Below are positions 42,900 to 54,060 of a stretch of 64,000 bases of DNA, one piece after another. The stretch is from Kappaphycus alvarezii (Eukaryota > Rhodophyta > Florideophyceae > Gigartinales > Solieriaceae): assembly GCA_002205965.3 (NCBI GenBank), contig NADL03000218.1, positions 1-64,000 of the forward strand. The letters run 5' to 3'. Made by a program: the position numbers and the translations under genes. The notes beneath the pieces were generated by a model. It saw only the letters and a list, made by a program, of their open reading frames with translations. It was not told the origin of the DNA and ran no database searches. The first letter of the stretch is position 1; each line of letters starts with the position of its first letter.

Positions 42900-44150
42900 A
42901 TTCGTTGGATCCATCAAACGGGATAGGTAATCAGCAGGCCGATTATTGCGTCCGGGTCTATACAAATTTCAAACCGATATTCTGCCAAAATATCGAGCCA
43001 TCGAGCTAAACGGTGATGTACATCTTTCTTTCGGAATGCAGTCTTAAGTTCCTGGTGATCATTTATCAAAAAAAATTTCTCGAGTGACAAAAGGTAGACG
43101 CGAAACTTTTTCAGTACGAACACGACAGCTAGTGCTTCTTTCTCGCAGACTGAGTATCTCTTTTCCGCATCATTCATAGTACGACTTGCGAACTGAACAG
43201 GTTGTAGTCTTCTATTTTCATCTTTTTGGGACAAAACGGCACCCAAAGACCGTTCTGAGGCATCTGTTTCCACAACAAATTTTCTCTTGAAATCTGGATA
43301 CATGAGCACTGTGGGAACACATAGCTTATCTTTAAGCTCCTCAAACGTAGTTTTCATTTCCTTTTTCCAGTAAAAATTTCCGTTCTTCGTAGTACTGACC
43401 TGTAACGGTGCTGCTGTCTTGGCAAAATCTTTGACAAATCTTCGGTTATATGAGCCAAGTCCTATGAAGCTTCAAACCTCCATCTTTGAAGCGGGCGTTG
43501 GTGCCAACTTGATTTTTTTAGTTATCTCTGGATCCGCTTTAATTACCTCTTGATCGACGATATGACCGAGTAATTGGATAGAAGTTTTCGCAAAAAAGGA
43601 TTTGCGCAACTTAATTTTCAGGCTGTATGCAGATATCCTATCCACCACTGTCTTGGCATGCGGTATGTGCTGATCCAAATTTTTTGAGAATATTACCACA
43701 TCATGGATATAAACTCTTGCAAATGGAAGTTCTTTCAAAACCTCGTTCATCATTCTTTTGAATATAGCTGGTGCATTCATGAGCCCAAAAGGCATCACTT
43801 CGAATCCGAAGGTACCGGCTTTGCAGGTAAAAAGTGTTTTTTACTTACATTTTTCATTCAACGAAATCTGCCAATAGCCAGTCTAAAGGTCAATTAAAAT
43901 GAAGAATCTCCCGTACTTCAGGTACTCGAGGATTTCTCCATGTTTGGAATCGGGAATCGATCGGGTACCATTCTTTGGTTTAATTGTCCGTAGTGGACGC
44001 AAAAGCGAAATTTTTCATCCTTCTTTGGCACTTACACAGCTGTAAATAACCATAGGAATGAACCTCGCCGAGTAATATCATTTTGCAGCATATTTATAAC
44101 ATTTTCCCCAGATAAATTGGTCATATTTCGGCGGTTGACGTCTGGTTCTA
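42900..44150 (-). pseudogene. Ty3-A copy 3 RT and RNase H
   Basis: 42914-43357 is open and holds RNase H (KFVVETDASERSLGAVLSQK, FASRTMNDAEKRYSVCEKEA). 43472-43798 holds RT with [20 protein letters not shown] and a catalytic box YIHD, where copies 1 and 2 have YIDD. Fingers and palm lie in broken frames to 44150. Confidence 0.82.
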
Positions 44151-45160
44151 TGGTAAATTGGCTGAGTATCGGTAAGTTCGAATCAATGAGTGACCGTTAC
44201 ACCTGCTTTTCTTAGATCTGAAACGCTACATGCAATTACTTCGGGAGATGTTAGATATTTTCGTTGATGGGAAAGTGGGAAGATGCTATGATTTTTCTTG
44301 AATTTCTGCGATCCTGCACTCCTCATCTTCGTTATCCTTACCGTCATTAATTTTAAGGACCTCCTCCGGCATGTCCATATTTTCATATATGGAATTAGAC
44401 ATATTTTTGTTCTCTTTGCAAATTTAATTGTGTTTCATCCTCTGAATGCCGTCCTTTGATTCGATATTATCGCAAAGTGAAACACAATCGGGTATTAAAT
44501 TTACGCTGAAATTCCAGTCGTCATTTGCTTTAAACCAGAATCATAATCATCCAGGCCATGTTCAGTTATCCTCGAGCGTGCCATTTACCATTACCGAAAG
44601 TTTTATTTGGTTCATAATCTTCGCTGTCATAGCTAGAAGTGAGATACTCACTGTCCGTTCTCTTAAATCTTCCGCAAGTGTGCTTTTATCGAAGTCCGGA
44701 GGAATCTTCACTGTTCTGCCATCAATACTAAATGAAACGCTTTGGTTGTCCAATTCAATGCATTTCCCTAGTTTTTCCATGGTAGGGCAGCCAATGATTG
44801 CATCGGAAGGTAGATCAGGCATGAAAAGAAAGTCTACATCACCTATACAGTCCCCAAAGAACACGGGAACCTTGTCAACAGTGCCCATGCATTTTGATAC
44901 GGTTCCATCCGCAACAGTTATTCTTCGCGTAGTTGGAATGATTTCGAGAGCTAGATCTGTCACCAAACTTTCTGAAATAAGATTTGGAACAGCAACATAG
45001 TCGAAAAGAGCTCGGGTTTTCATTCCCAATACCTTGACTAGTACCAGGTTAAGACGTCTTGGTGCTGTCGACTCCGATTGAAGAAACGATTTCTAACCTT
45101 AGCGGACTTATTAGACCTGATAATTTTTATTGATTTCTTTTCTCGCATCCTCTGCATCGC
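44150..45160 (-). pseudogene. Ty3-A copy 3 retropepsin and linker
   Basis: 44562-45029 is open with the protease: ALFDYVAVPNLIS (D-S-G changed to D-Y-V), then RRITVADGTVSKCMGTVDKV and AIIGCPTMEKLGKC. The acidic linker and the fingers lead lie below in broken frames. Loss of the serine and glycine of the triad should inactivate it. Confidence 0.8.
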
Positions 45161-45163
45161 TTT

Positions 45164-46442
45164 TCAAAGTTGACCAAACGTTATTCCGGTTGGGGACGAT
45201 GCAAGGTCAGCTACCAAATTGTACTTCTTCACATACTCTAGTACGTCCTTCGGGATACTCTTGAATTTCTTATGCTTTTTCGTTTTCTTGGCCGGAGTGA
45301 TTTTCACTCCGGAGACAACTTGATCAGACCTCTTCGTCCGAAGAGGTACAGATCCTTGGATATGTTCCGGTATTCCATAATCTAACCTAGGGTTTTTCGA
45401 TAAAATGTTCACTTCTCCATCTCTTTTTGTCACATTGACTTGACTAATTTCTTCAGCGATGGATACGTTACTGTCATCCGTCAACCTTTTGTCCTTCCGG
45501 GTTTGAAAAAAATTCCCCCTGGTTGTCCCCATTCGCTTTTCCGGTTGCATAAATTTGCTATTCTGTGTTCTTTAGACTAACAGTTACTTTCATGATGCCC
45601 ATATTGACCGCAATTTCCACAACGAGTGTTTCTATGTGGATTTTCAGGACACCTTCTTGCAAAGTGGCCGGCTTGTGGCAGTAAGGACAGATTTCTGCGA
45701 CATTAAGGGCCCAGACTGATTCTTCTTTATGGTAAGAGTAAAGCTCTCCAAATTCGAGCTTATCATGTCAAGTCGATTATCGAATCGGGTTTGGAGCCGT
45801 TCTTCCAAGTTTCTGACATGAATCTTGATAGATTCTAATGCCGCTGCGCTGGTAGCCGGTCTTTGATAATTCTTTCCAGGATGTACGATAGGCATCTATG
45901 TACGGGTTTCCATCGGTACCTCACTCAGTGACTGAAGTGTCTCCGAATTTTTGACAAACTCTACTATGGTACCTTTTAGTTCATTAAATGTGTGAAGGCC
46001 CTTGATAAGGAGGAAATCGGAGAGCCGCTTATCCCCAATCACCGCTTTACGCAGCATTCTGTACTTGGCTTGGGCGTTGAACTTAACCTTTTCATAGAGA
46101 TCACACAAGTACCTCAATGAGCTTAACAAATTATCAAAGTTGAGCCGGGCTTCTATGGCGGTACGAATCATCTCATCTGGTTCTGCCTGGTTAGCGTATT
46201 CTTTCACAAGCCACTCACATACCTCACCGAAGTTACGCCCATTCCCGTTAAGAGACCATTCGTCGATAAACTTGGCCTTCTATTTGTGTTTTGCATTACC
46301 ATCAAGATAGGCGATGAAACTTGCCGCCTTTTCTTCTCAATCGCTCTTCTCACGCATCAAATCATTAAGATATTTATAAAGAAACTCTTCAACTTCTTCA
46401 CTCTTGCCCCCTGTGAACGCTATACGAGCAGTGTTGAGATCC
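45164..46442 (-). pseudogene. Ty3-A copy 3 gag
   Basis: Starts at an ATG near 46442 (MDLNTARIAFTGGKS). The capsid is open at 45896-46207 (MIRTAIEARLNFDNLLSSLR, GDKRLSDFLLIKGLHTFNEL). The coiled stretch and first knuckle are at 45644-45895. 45164-45550 carries the gag-protease spacer (KFKSIPKDVLEYVKKYNLVA). Frameshifts separate the pieces. Confidence 0.82.
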
Positions 46443-46532
46443 ATTGTTACAGAAAAAAAAATCCCCCCGAAATGTTCCCTAATACTCCACAGGTCGAATA
46501 CCTCGGGGCAGCCCCCTCCACAAGAGTGCCAA

Positions 46533-46805
46533 ATGATAGGGGTAAGTCGTCAGGAGACGAGATACTCAGAACCAATTACATCGAGAAGGAGGTGTTGCAA
46601 GCGACAAAAGTGCTACCGTAGTATAGTTGAACAAAAAAAAGGGTTGAGTAAGGACGACAGATGAGAGGGCTACAGGCAAGTATGGAAGGCTCAGAGTCGA
46701 CCACTGACGCTCTGTGACCAGCGTAACAAAAATATTTTTTGGTTCGAAGTTGACTCTCAACTCCCTACTACTCGGGACCTGACTTGAAAGGTGTACAAAC
46801 TGTTG
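46533..46805 (-). repeat. Ty3-A copy 3 5' LTR (truncated)
   Basis: Contains the last 273 bp of the LTR, ending TATCA on minus at 46533; U3 is missing. Confidence 0.85.
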
Positions 46806-47110
46806 CAAATGAATAAAATTATCCCTAATTATAGCAAATTGTGTCAGTGGGCTTACTTACATAATGTAAAGGAAAAACCTTTCTTCCTGTAGCCCCCTAC
46901 AAATCTTATCTGCGTCTTTCGACTTGCTAGATATACTTGGTTCTATGGCGGAATACCACTTCATGAGATGTCACCTTGTCCTGTCTCATGTTCAAGTGGG
47001 CGCTGAAGCATCCTGAAAAACAAGTCACTGCACTGTTTTGTAGAGCCTTTAACTGAATTGGAGGTTTTCGAGTTCGCCATCGGAACTCAGCGAGGAACTT
47101 GACTCTTGCC

Positions 47111-47160
47111 TGTGTGGTGTAGTGGTCTAAAGGAAACCTTCTGAGCCACTACACCATACA
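47111..47160. repeat. Long hairpin with tRNA A-box-like arm
   Basis: TGGTGTAGTGG (47115-47125) pairs exactly with CCACTACACCA (47146-47156), extended by four more pairs (one G-T). A small inner AAGG/CCTT stem sits in the spacer. The left arm resembles a tRNA D-arm. Confidence 0.7.
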
Positions 47161-47328
47161 TATCATGTGTGGTAGCGCTATTCTAGACTCTAATTATTGA
47201 TGATGGTCTGTCTTGCAGGGAAAATTGCACTAATAAATGGTGTCCAAAATTTCCACTGTTTTAAGTAAAATCTATTGCATTGAATTTTTAGAAAAAATGT
47301 TTTAGTCCTTGTCAAATAACGCTCTGGA

Positions 47329-47844
47329 TTGCGCTACTGTACTGTACAGAAATATTTCCGAGCAAATTCTCACGCTCTGTACTGTCCAATGTTCCATCCC
47401 CGCCCCTTCTTGATCCGCTCGGAGCCAGGCGACCGAGTGCCCCCCATGGAGGGATGGTTCGAATGCACAACCACCTGCGGACCGCAGGGACTGCAGGTGG
47501 TTGTGTCTTCGAAGGACCCTGCAGGATGCGGAACAAGCTATTCTCGCGAACTCTTTAGGCCCCCATCAGTGATGCGAGGCAAAAGAGTCCTAGGCTGGCG
47601 ATTCGTGTCCTTCGGATTCGAATCGTTGGGATTTCCTTCCGATGCCAACTCCCCTTACCTCAGCTCCCGGACTCACGCAGCTCCACTCGAGTCTCCCCCG
47701 AGACCTGGACGTACATGGTCCTACTGCGCCTCGGAAACGCGGTCTTCAGTGGCCTCGACCAATGCCTCGATGTCTGCTCTCCCACGCTCCCTCCTCCTTG
47801 ACCCGCTTGGAAGACATGCGACTCACTGCCCAACTATAGAATGA
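47329..47844 (+). CDS. Unidentified 171-codon ORF
   Basis: Longest open frame in this spacer (GC-rich, Ser/Pro/Arg-rich). It contains the hairpin at 47466-47505 in its first third, giving CTTTCGPQGLQVVV. No family recognised and no ATG is certain. GC-rich DNA readily leaves long frames open, so this may be chance. Confidence 0.2.
   Translation: MRYCTVQKYFRANSHALYCPMFHPRPFLIRSEPGDRVPPMEGWFECTTTCGPQGLQVVVSSKDPAGCGTSYSRELFRPPSVMRGKRVLGWRFVSFGFESLGFPSDANSPYLSSRTHAAPLESPPRPGRTWSYCASETRSSVASTNASMSALPRSLLLDPLGRHATHCPTIE
47466..47505. repeat. 13-bp perfect inverted repeat
   Basis: CACAACCACCTGC (47466-47478) and GCAGGTGGTTGTG (47493-47505) around 14 nt. It shares the CCACCTG/CAGGTGG core with the hairpin at 1751-1775. 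Confidence 0.75.
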
Positions 47845-48072
47845 TTTCTCCGAAGGCACAACCAATACGGAAGAAGCTGTTCTCCCTGCTTCGGCACCCA
47901 TCCGCAATGCTCAACCCCACTCTCGAGTACACCTTCCCCGCGGAAAACTACCTCCCGCCGCAAGAGCGTCGAAACATGGACATCTGAATCAACAACCACA
48001 AATTCTCTCCTCGTCCCTGCGCAATAGATGTCTTAGGGATCAAAGGTTAATTTAACCAATGGATACAGTTGG

Positions 48073-48455
48073 ATGACTGCTTCATGTTTGTGGGCCCCAT
48101 CCCTTTCCCTGACACATCTTATACTTCCGGCCAAAACACCTCCACCTCTGGTTCTCCTTTTGACCGAGCCAAACCCTTTCCCCTTCCCTCCTATACTGCC
48201 CTTCTCCAAAATTCATTCTGCCACGCTCGGCGCCTGCGCCACATTAGGCGGCGCCGGGCACTCGTGTCCTCGCGCATCTTGGGTATCGCGCACCTACGTC
48301 TACGGGGCTCTAGTTACATCGGCTAGGGATATGGCCTTCTCAAATGGCGGTTTCTCCTGCACCAGGAAGGCTCTCACCCTCGACCAAGTACCGCAACGCT
48401 CAGTGCACCCTGCCACACTCAACCCTGGCGATTCTCCCGCCAGCATGGAAGGGTT
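48073..48455 (+). CDS. Open frame interrupted by Ty3-A copy 2, left part
   Basis: About 128 codons on plus, up to the insertion point (NPGDSPASMEG). The same frame resumes at 55842 and stays open to a stop at 56101-56103. The minus strand also has an open frame across the right half, so the coding strand is uncertain. No family recognised. Confidence 0.3.
48451..48455. repeat. Ty3-A copy 2 target-site duplication, left
   Basis: GGGTT, identical to 55837-55841. Confidence 0.9.
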
Positions 48456-48680
48456 TGATGTGCGCAAATTCGCACACGAAAAATTTAGATGAGGACCAAT
48501 AATTGTATACAGTATTGGAACTGGGAAGATATTTTTACAGTTTTTTGAATTTGCAAGATATTTTTAATTTGGGTGAGTGTGGCAAATTCATCGGTTGATT
48601 TTTTATTTTAGGACACGCTGTCATAGTGGATGTCAGTACAGTTCTAGGTTGTGGGTGATACTACGAGTGACTCTGAAAGG

Positions 48681-48690
48681 TCTATATAAT
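48681..48690 (+). promoter_or_regulatory. TATA-like box 1 in Ty3-A LTR
   Basis: CTATATAATG, conserved in all Ty3-A LTRs that reach this point. Confidence 0.45.
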
Positions 48691-48860
48691 GGCCACATCA
48701 ATTCCCACCCCTGGCCGATGGGTGGCTGGCATGGGTATGGCACCTAGATATTTACCTTGAGGAAATATCTTCTAATGGTCTCTCTGGTTCACACGATTCC
48801 CGTGAATGCGTTTTATGGTATTTAGTATGTTTGATTGAGACTTTAGGATTAGCCGAAAGT

Positions 48861-48870
48861 CTATATAAGC
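48861..48870 (+). promoter_or_regulatory. TATA-like box 2 in Ty3-A LTR
   Basis: CTATATAAGC, about 180 bp after box 1 and also conserved (slightly altered in copy 1). Either could position the transcript start. Confidence 0.45.
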
Positions 48871-49264
48871 TGAGTAAAGTGCTTCCTCCTTGAGAGGTCA
48901 AGCAAGTTGGCAGACAACTTCAGGTCAAGCTCCGAGTAGTAGGAAGTTGAGAGTCAACTTCAGACCCTAGAAAACTTTTTCCTAAGCTGGTCGCAGAGCA
49001 TCAGTGGTAGACCCTGCCCCTTTTATACTTGCTTGTAGCCCTCTCAACTCTCTCCCATATACACTCCTTTTTATTTGTTCAACTATACCACGGTAGCACT
49101 TTTGTCGCTCGCAACACCTCCGTCTTGGGGTAGTTGGTTCTAAGTATCTCTTCTCCCGACGATTTACCCCTATCATTTGGTACTCTTGTGGAGGGGGTTG
49201 CACCCGAGGTATTCGAGTTGAGCAGTCTTAGGGAACCATTCGAGGGGATTTCTTTTCTGTAATC

Positions 49265-50236
49265 ATGGATCTCAACGCTGCTCGTATAACGTTCACAGGG
49301 GGCAAGAATGAAGACGTTGAGGAGTTTCTCTATACATATGTCAACGTTGTGATGCGTGAGAAGAGCGATGAAGAGAAGGCCGAAAGTATCTTCGCCTATC
49401 TTCATGGTGACGCAAAGCACAAATATAAGGCCAAGTTTATCAACGGGTGGTCTCTTAACGGGAATGGGCGTAACTTCGGTGAGGTATGTGAGTGGCTTGT
49501 GAAAGAATATGCTAAGGAGGTAGAACCAGATGAGATGATTCGTACCGCCATAGAGGCCCGGCTCAACTTCGACGATTTGTTAAGCTCATTGGTATACTTG
49601 TGTGATCTCTATGAAAAGGCTGGGTTCAACGCCCAAGCCAAGTACGGAATGCTGCGTAAGGCGGCGATGGGGGATAAGCGGCTCTCCGATTTCCTCCTCA
49701 TCAAGGGCCCTCACACTTTTAATGAACTGAAGGGTACCATAGTAGAATTTGTCAAAAATTCGGAGACGTTTCAGTCACTAAGTGAAATACCGAGGGAAAC
49801 CCGTACATCTATGCCGATCGTGCATCCTGAAAAGAATTATCAAAGGCCAGCTACTAGCGCAGCAGCATTGGAATCAGTCAGGAGCGATGTCAAAAACTTG
49901 GAAGAAAGGTTGGAAACCCGATTCGATAATCGACTTGACATGATAACCTCGCAGTTGGAAAGCCTTACTCTTACCATTAAGAAGAACCAGTCTGGGGCCC
50001 CCAAGGCCGCAGAAGTCTGTTCCTACTGTCACAAGCCTGGACACTTTGCAAATAGGTGTCCTGATAATCCACATAGAAACACTCGTTGTGGAAAGTGCGG
50101 TCGTTACGGGCATCATGAAAGTAACTGCTGGTCTAAAGACAACAGAAGAGCAAATTTATCGGACGCGAGGAGTGAGTCAGGACCAGAGATGAAAATCTTA
50201 CAAAACAGAAGGATCAAAGGTTGCGGATGCCGGTAA
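49265..50236 (+). CDS. Ty3-A copy 2 Gag
   Basis: A 323-codon open frame from ATG 49265, 90 bp after the LTR. Capsid: residues 1-170 (FAYLHGDAKHKYKAKFINGW, VCEWLVKEYAKEVEPDEMIR, MGDKRLSDFLLIKGPHTFNE). A predicted coiled coil follows at about 200-240 (RSDVKNLEERLETRFDNRLD). Two CCHC zinc knuckles lie at about 252-265 (CSYCHKPGHFANRC) and 275-288 (CGKCGRYGHHESNC). Gag would form the particle and package RNA. The frame ends soon after the knuckles, and the protease region follows in the next frame, as expected for a programmed shift or a simple indel. Copies 1 and 3 align throughout. Confidence 0.92.
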   Translation: MDLNAARITFTGGKNEDVEEFLYTYVNVVMREKSDEEKAESIFAYLHGDAKHKYKAKFINGWSLNGNGRNFGEVCEWLVKEYAKEVEPDEMIRTAIEARLNFDDLLSSLVYLCDLYEKAGFNAQAKYGMLRKAAMGDKRLSDFLLIKGPHTFNELKGTIVEFVKNSETFQSLSEIPRETRTSMPIVHPEKNYQRPATSAAALESVRSDVKNLEERLETRFDNRLDMITSQLESLTLTIKKNQSGAPKAAEVCSYCHKPGHFANRCPDNPHRNTRCGKCGRYGHHESNCWSKDNRRANLSDARSESGPEMKILQNRRIKGCGCR

Positions 50237-51200
50237 TGTATCCATCGCTGAAGAAATCAGTCAAGTTAATGTGACAAAAAGGGATGGGGAAGGGAACGTT
50301 TTGTCGAAAAAACCTAGGCTAGATTATGGAATGCTGGAGCATATCCCAGCACCTGTACCTCCTCGAACCAAGAGGCTTGATCAAGTTGTTCCAGGGTGGG
50401 AAACACTTCGGCCAAGAAGACGAAAAGAGTAAGAAATTTAAGAGTATCCCGAAGGACGTACTAGAATATGTGAAGAAGTACAATTTGGTGGCTGAGCTTG
50501 CATCAGCCCCAACTGGGATAACGTTTGGTCAACTTTTGAGGGGCGACGCAGAGGATGCGAGAAAAGAACTCAAAAAAATTATCAGGTCTAATAAGTCCGC
50601 TAAGGGTAAGAAACTGTTTCTTCAATCGGCCTCGACAGCACCAAGACGTCTTAAACTAGTACCAGTCAAAGTATTGGGAATGCAAACCCAAGCTCTTTTC
50701 GATTCGGGCGCTGTTCCAAACCTTATTCAGAAACTTTGGTGACAGATTTAGGTCTCGAAATTATTCCAACTACTCGAAGAATAACTGTGGCGGATGGAAC
50801 CGTCTCAAAATGCATGGGCACTGTTAACAAGGTTTCCGTGTTCTTTGGGGACTCTAAAGTTGATGTAGACTTTCTTGTCATGCCTGATCTCCCTTTCGAT
50901 GCAATCATTGGCTGCCCTACCATGGAAAGACTAGGGACCTGCATTGACTTGGGCAACCAAATCGTTTCAGTTAATGTTGACGGCAGAACCGTGAAGATGC
51001 CCCTGGATTTCGACAAAAGCACACATCCGGAAGATTTGAAAGAAACGGACAGTGAAGATTTCACTTCTAGCTATGACAGCGAAGATTCCGAACCAACTAA
51101 CACTTTCGGAAGTGAGAAGGGTACGCTCGGGGATATGAACATGCATGGGACGATTATGATTCTGGGTTTGAAACAGATGAAGAATGGAATTCTAGGGTAG
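50237..51200 (+). pseudogene. Ty3-A copy 2 spacer, retropepsin and acidic linker
   Basis: 50326-50742 carries the spacer KSIPKDVLEYVKKYNLVAEL and the protease active site ALFDSGAVPNLI with intact D-S-G (D at 50701-50703). One base is then lost and 50736-51200 continues the body (EIIPTTRRITVADGTVSKCM, PFDAIIGCPTMERLGTC) into an acidic linker (EDFTSSYDSEDSEPTN). Confidence 0.86.
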
Positions 51201-51450
51201 GTTTGACACCTGAATGTGTTTCTTTTTGCGATAATATCGAATCAAAGGACGGAATTCGGGCATGAAAGAAGATTACAATTGCAGGAAAACAGGAATATAT
51301 CGAATTCCATATCTGAAGATGTGAGCACGCCGGAAGAGGTCCTTCAAAATTTGGAGGGTGAGGATCAAGAAAAAGGACCAGCGCCAAATTGGAGAAATTC
51401 AAGAAAAAGTACAGCACCTTCCAGCCCCGCCTCAATGAATAATATCCGAC

Positions 51451-52074
51451 ATGTTAACATCTTCCGAAGTAATTGCATGGAGTGTATCAGATTTAAGACA
51501 AGCAAGTGTACCGGTCACTCACTCATTTGAACTTACCGATACTCAACCAATTTACCACAGGCCTAGACGTCAACCGCCAAAATATGACCAATTTATCTCA
51601 GAGAATGTTACAAGTATGCTGGAAAATGATATCATTCGGCCAGTTTCATCCCCATGGTCATTTCCAGTTGTGGTCGCACCAAAGAAGGATGGAAAGCTGC
51701 GTTTTTGCGTCGATTACCGACAACTGAACCAGAGAATGATACCCGATCGATTTCCGATTCCGAATATGGAGGAAATCCTCGAGGACTTGAAGGACGGGAG
51801 ATACTTCACCTCAATTGATCTTTACACTGGTTATTGGCAGATTCCATTGGATGAAAAATGCAAGGAAAAAACAACTTTTACCAGCAAAGCCGGTACATTC
51901 AGGTTCGAAGTGATGCCTTTTGGTCTCATGAATGCCCCAGCTACATTCCAAAGAATGATGAACGAGGTTTTGAAAGGACTTCCATTTGCAAGAGTTTATA
52001 TCGATGATGTAGTGATATTCTCAAAAACCTTGGATCAGCACATATCGCATGTCAAGACTGTGGTGGAAAAATAG
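51451..52074 (+). CDS. Ty3-A copy 2 reverse transcriptase
   Basis: A 207-codon open frame covering fingers and palm: [80 protein letters not shown] and the catalytic YIDD at 51997-52008. All catalytic aspartates are present. A stop at 52072-52074 follows a one-base shift before the thumb, which continues at 52080-52310. This enzyme copies element RNA into DNA inside the particle. Confidence 0.9.
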   Translation: MLTSSEVIAWSVSDLRQASVPVTHSFELTDTQPIYHRPRRQPPKYDQFISENVTSMLENDIIRPVSSPWSFPVVVAPKKDGKLRFCVDYRQLNQRMIPDRFPIPNMEEILEDLKDGRYFTSIDLYTGYWQIPLDEKCKEKTTFTSKAGTFRFEVMPFGLMNAPATFQRMMNEVLKGLPFARVYIDDVVIFSKTLDQHISHVKTVVEK

Positions 52075-52864
52075 CTGCGTACAGCCTGAAAATTAAGTTA
52101 AGCAAATGCTTCTTTGCGAAAACGTCTATCCAATTACTCGGTCATATCGTCGATCAAGAGGGAATTAAAGTGGATCCAGAGAAAACGAAAAAAATCAAGT
52201 TGGCACCAAGGCCCGCTTCAAAGACGGAGGTTCGAAGCTTCTTAGGACTGGCCTCATATTACAGAGATTTATCAAAGATTTCGCCAAGACTGCAGCACCG
52301 TTACATGCCAGCACAACAAAGAACGGAAAATTTTATGGAACAAGGAAATGCAAACGCATTTGAAGAGCTTAAAGATAAGCTATGTGTCCCCCCAGTGCTC
52401 ATGTACCCAGATTTCAAGAGACCATTTGTTGTGGAGACAGATGCCTCAGAACGGTCTTTGGGTGCCGTTTTGTCCCAAAAGATGAAAACGGAAGACTACA
52501 CCCTGTTCAATTCGCAAGTCGCACTCTGAATGATGCGGAAAAGAGATACTCAGTCTGCGAGAAAGAAGCGCTAGCTGTCGTCTTCGCACTGAAAAAGTTT
52601 CGCGTATACCTTTTATCACTCGAGAAATTTGTCTTGATAACTGATCACCAGGCACTTAAGACAGCATTCCAAAAGAAAGATGTACATCACCGCTTGGCCC
52701 GATGGCTCGACATTTTCGCAGAATATCGGTTTGAAATTGTGTATAGGCCCGGACGCAATAATCAGCCTGCCGATTACCTATCCCGCTTGAGGGATCCACT
52801 GATTCCAAATGAAAAAGCTTCCGAGACATCGTCGGAGTTGCCGAGTGCAAGTGCCGAACGATAA
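52075..52864 (+). pseudogene. Ty3-A copy 2 RT thumb and RNase H
   Basis: 52170-52529 (KIKLAPRPASKTEVRSFLGL, then FVVETDASERSLGAVLSQK) and 52382-52864 (FASRTLNDAEKRYSVCEKEA, ITDHQALKTAFQKKDVHHRL, GRNNQPADYLSRL) are the two frames of one RNase H, offset by a missing base near 52487. Stop at 52862-52864. Confidence 0.88.
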
Positions 52865-52899
52865 CGAGTACGAAGCTAATATTCACGGACTAATTAAAT

Positions 52900-54060
52900 T
52901 CCTGATGGACTAGAAATGAGAAAGGTTGATTGAACACAGAAATTGGGTACGCAGGAATCAAAAGGCTTTTACATTGTGGAATGGGAAACTCTTCCGACAC
53001 ACAAAGCCGGTCCTCGACTAGTGGCCCCTTTGAAAGAAAGAATGAAGATCTTGAGGACTTTTCATGATGAGTTAGGGCATTGGGATCTCGAAACAACCAA
53101 AAATTCGTTACTGAGAGATTCTGGTGGCCCAGTATCCATAAGGACGTCTATAATTTCGTGAAAAGCTGCGACAACTGTCAAAAATTCACTCCAATACGAA
53201 AGTATAAGACAACTCTAAGCTTTCCAGTTTCCGGTCTCTTTGAAACCTTCTCAATTGACTTTGCCGGCCCATTCAAGGAAACCTCTTCCGGAAACAAATA
53301 TCTCCTTATAGGGGTGGAACATCTTACTGGATGGCCAATAGCAGTTGCAGTTGAGGAGGCCAATGCTGAGTGGTCCTGAGATTCATCGAAAAAGAAATAA
53401 TTGAACCGTTTGGTCTTCCAAAAAGGATCATCTCGGATAACGCCTTTGTTTTACTGCAACTTCACTGCTTCGTTTTTGGAAGAAGAAAGGATTCAGCTGA
53501 AGACAGTTCTCGCATACGCTCCTATGTCAAACGGAAAGCGGAGAGGATGGTTGGAACCATCAAACGAGCAATATCGAAAACTATGTCGAGAATGAAATCC
53601 AGTGGGAAGATGCCTTACCAAAAGTGTTATACGGCTATCGTCGAAGAAGAGGAAGAAGTGGACGGTCACCATTGAGCTAATGTACGGAAGGCTCCTAGAA
53701 TGTTACAGAGAGATATGGAAACAAATATTATCGATGAAGAGAGTAGAGAGTCGAACTACTGGCCACCGAAAGCTGGAGATCACACCGCGCGCTAACACAG
53801 ACAAGAAATAAGGATGAAGAGCCTCCAGTCCAAACTTTCTCAGTCGGCTCTAAAGTACTTGTAGCACACGGAAAAGCAATGCAACAGGCTGTGAAGTGGC
53901 CGGCTTTCCAAACAAAGTACTCGAACCCTTGCATCGTCACGGAGGAAAGACACCCGCATTATAAGCTCTGTTCAAGCTCAGGGAAGAGATCAAGGAGGGC
54001 AATCCATGCACGTCGTCTGGTCCCTTACCATCAGAGGCCTGAAGAATTCCTTCTCACACA
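52900..54060 (+). pseudogene. Ty3-A copy 2 integrase
   Basis: Zinc motif FHDELGHWDLETTK then FVKSCDNCQKF. Core block FETFSIDFAGPFKETSSGNK with the first aspartate (53080-53379). RIISDNA supplies the second aspartate (near 53427-53450) and KAERMVGTIKRAISKTMSR the glutamate (near 53535-53590). The C-terminal domain opens at 53820-53880 and runs on without a stop (KWPAFQTKYSNPCIVTEERH, IHARRLVPYHQRPE) into the accessory module at 54061. At least four frameshifts. Confidence 0.85.

Larger units (their letters stand above)
41663..46805 (-). mobile_element. Ty3-A copy 3 with integrase deleted
   Basis: Minus-strand copy with a partial 5' LTR (46533-46805), gag, protease, RT, RNase H and the accessory region, ending at the polypurine tract GAGTGGGAGGGCG near 41663-41676 without a recognisable 3' LTR. 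The whole integrase is missing: sequence matching copy 2 up to 52864 joins directly to sequence matching 54024 onward, at about 42837. Confidence 0.88.
46806..48455. other. Spacer with hairpins and candidate ORFs
   Basis: Flank between two Ty3-A copies. It holds a hairpin at 47111-47160, a 13-bp perfect inverted repeat at 47466-47505, several TACTGTAC words near 47334-47392 and two plus-strand open frames described separately. I see no element terminal structure. Confidence 0.5.
48456..49175 (+). repeat. Ty3-A copy 2 5' LTR
   Basis: 720 bp, TGATGTGCGC to CCCCTATCA, with terminal TGAT/ATCA inverted repeats. Confidence 0.95.

Noticed and set aside
48982-49203. Repeated basic ORF (also at 55643-55894)
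   Set aside because: Antisense frame within the Ty3-A LTR pair.
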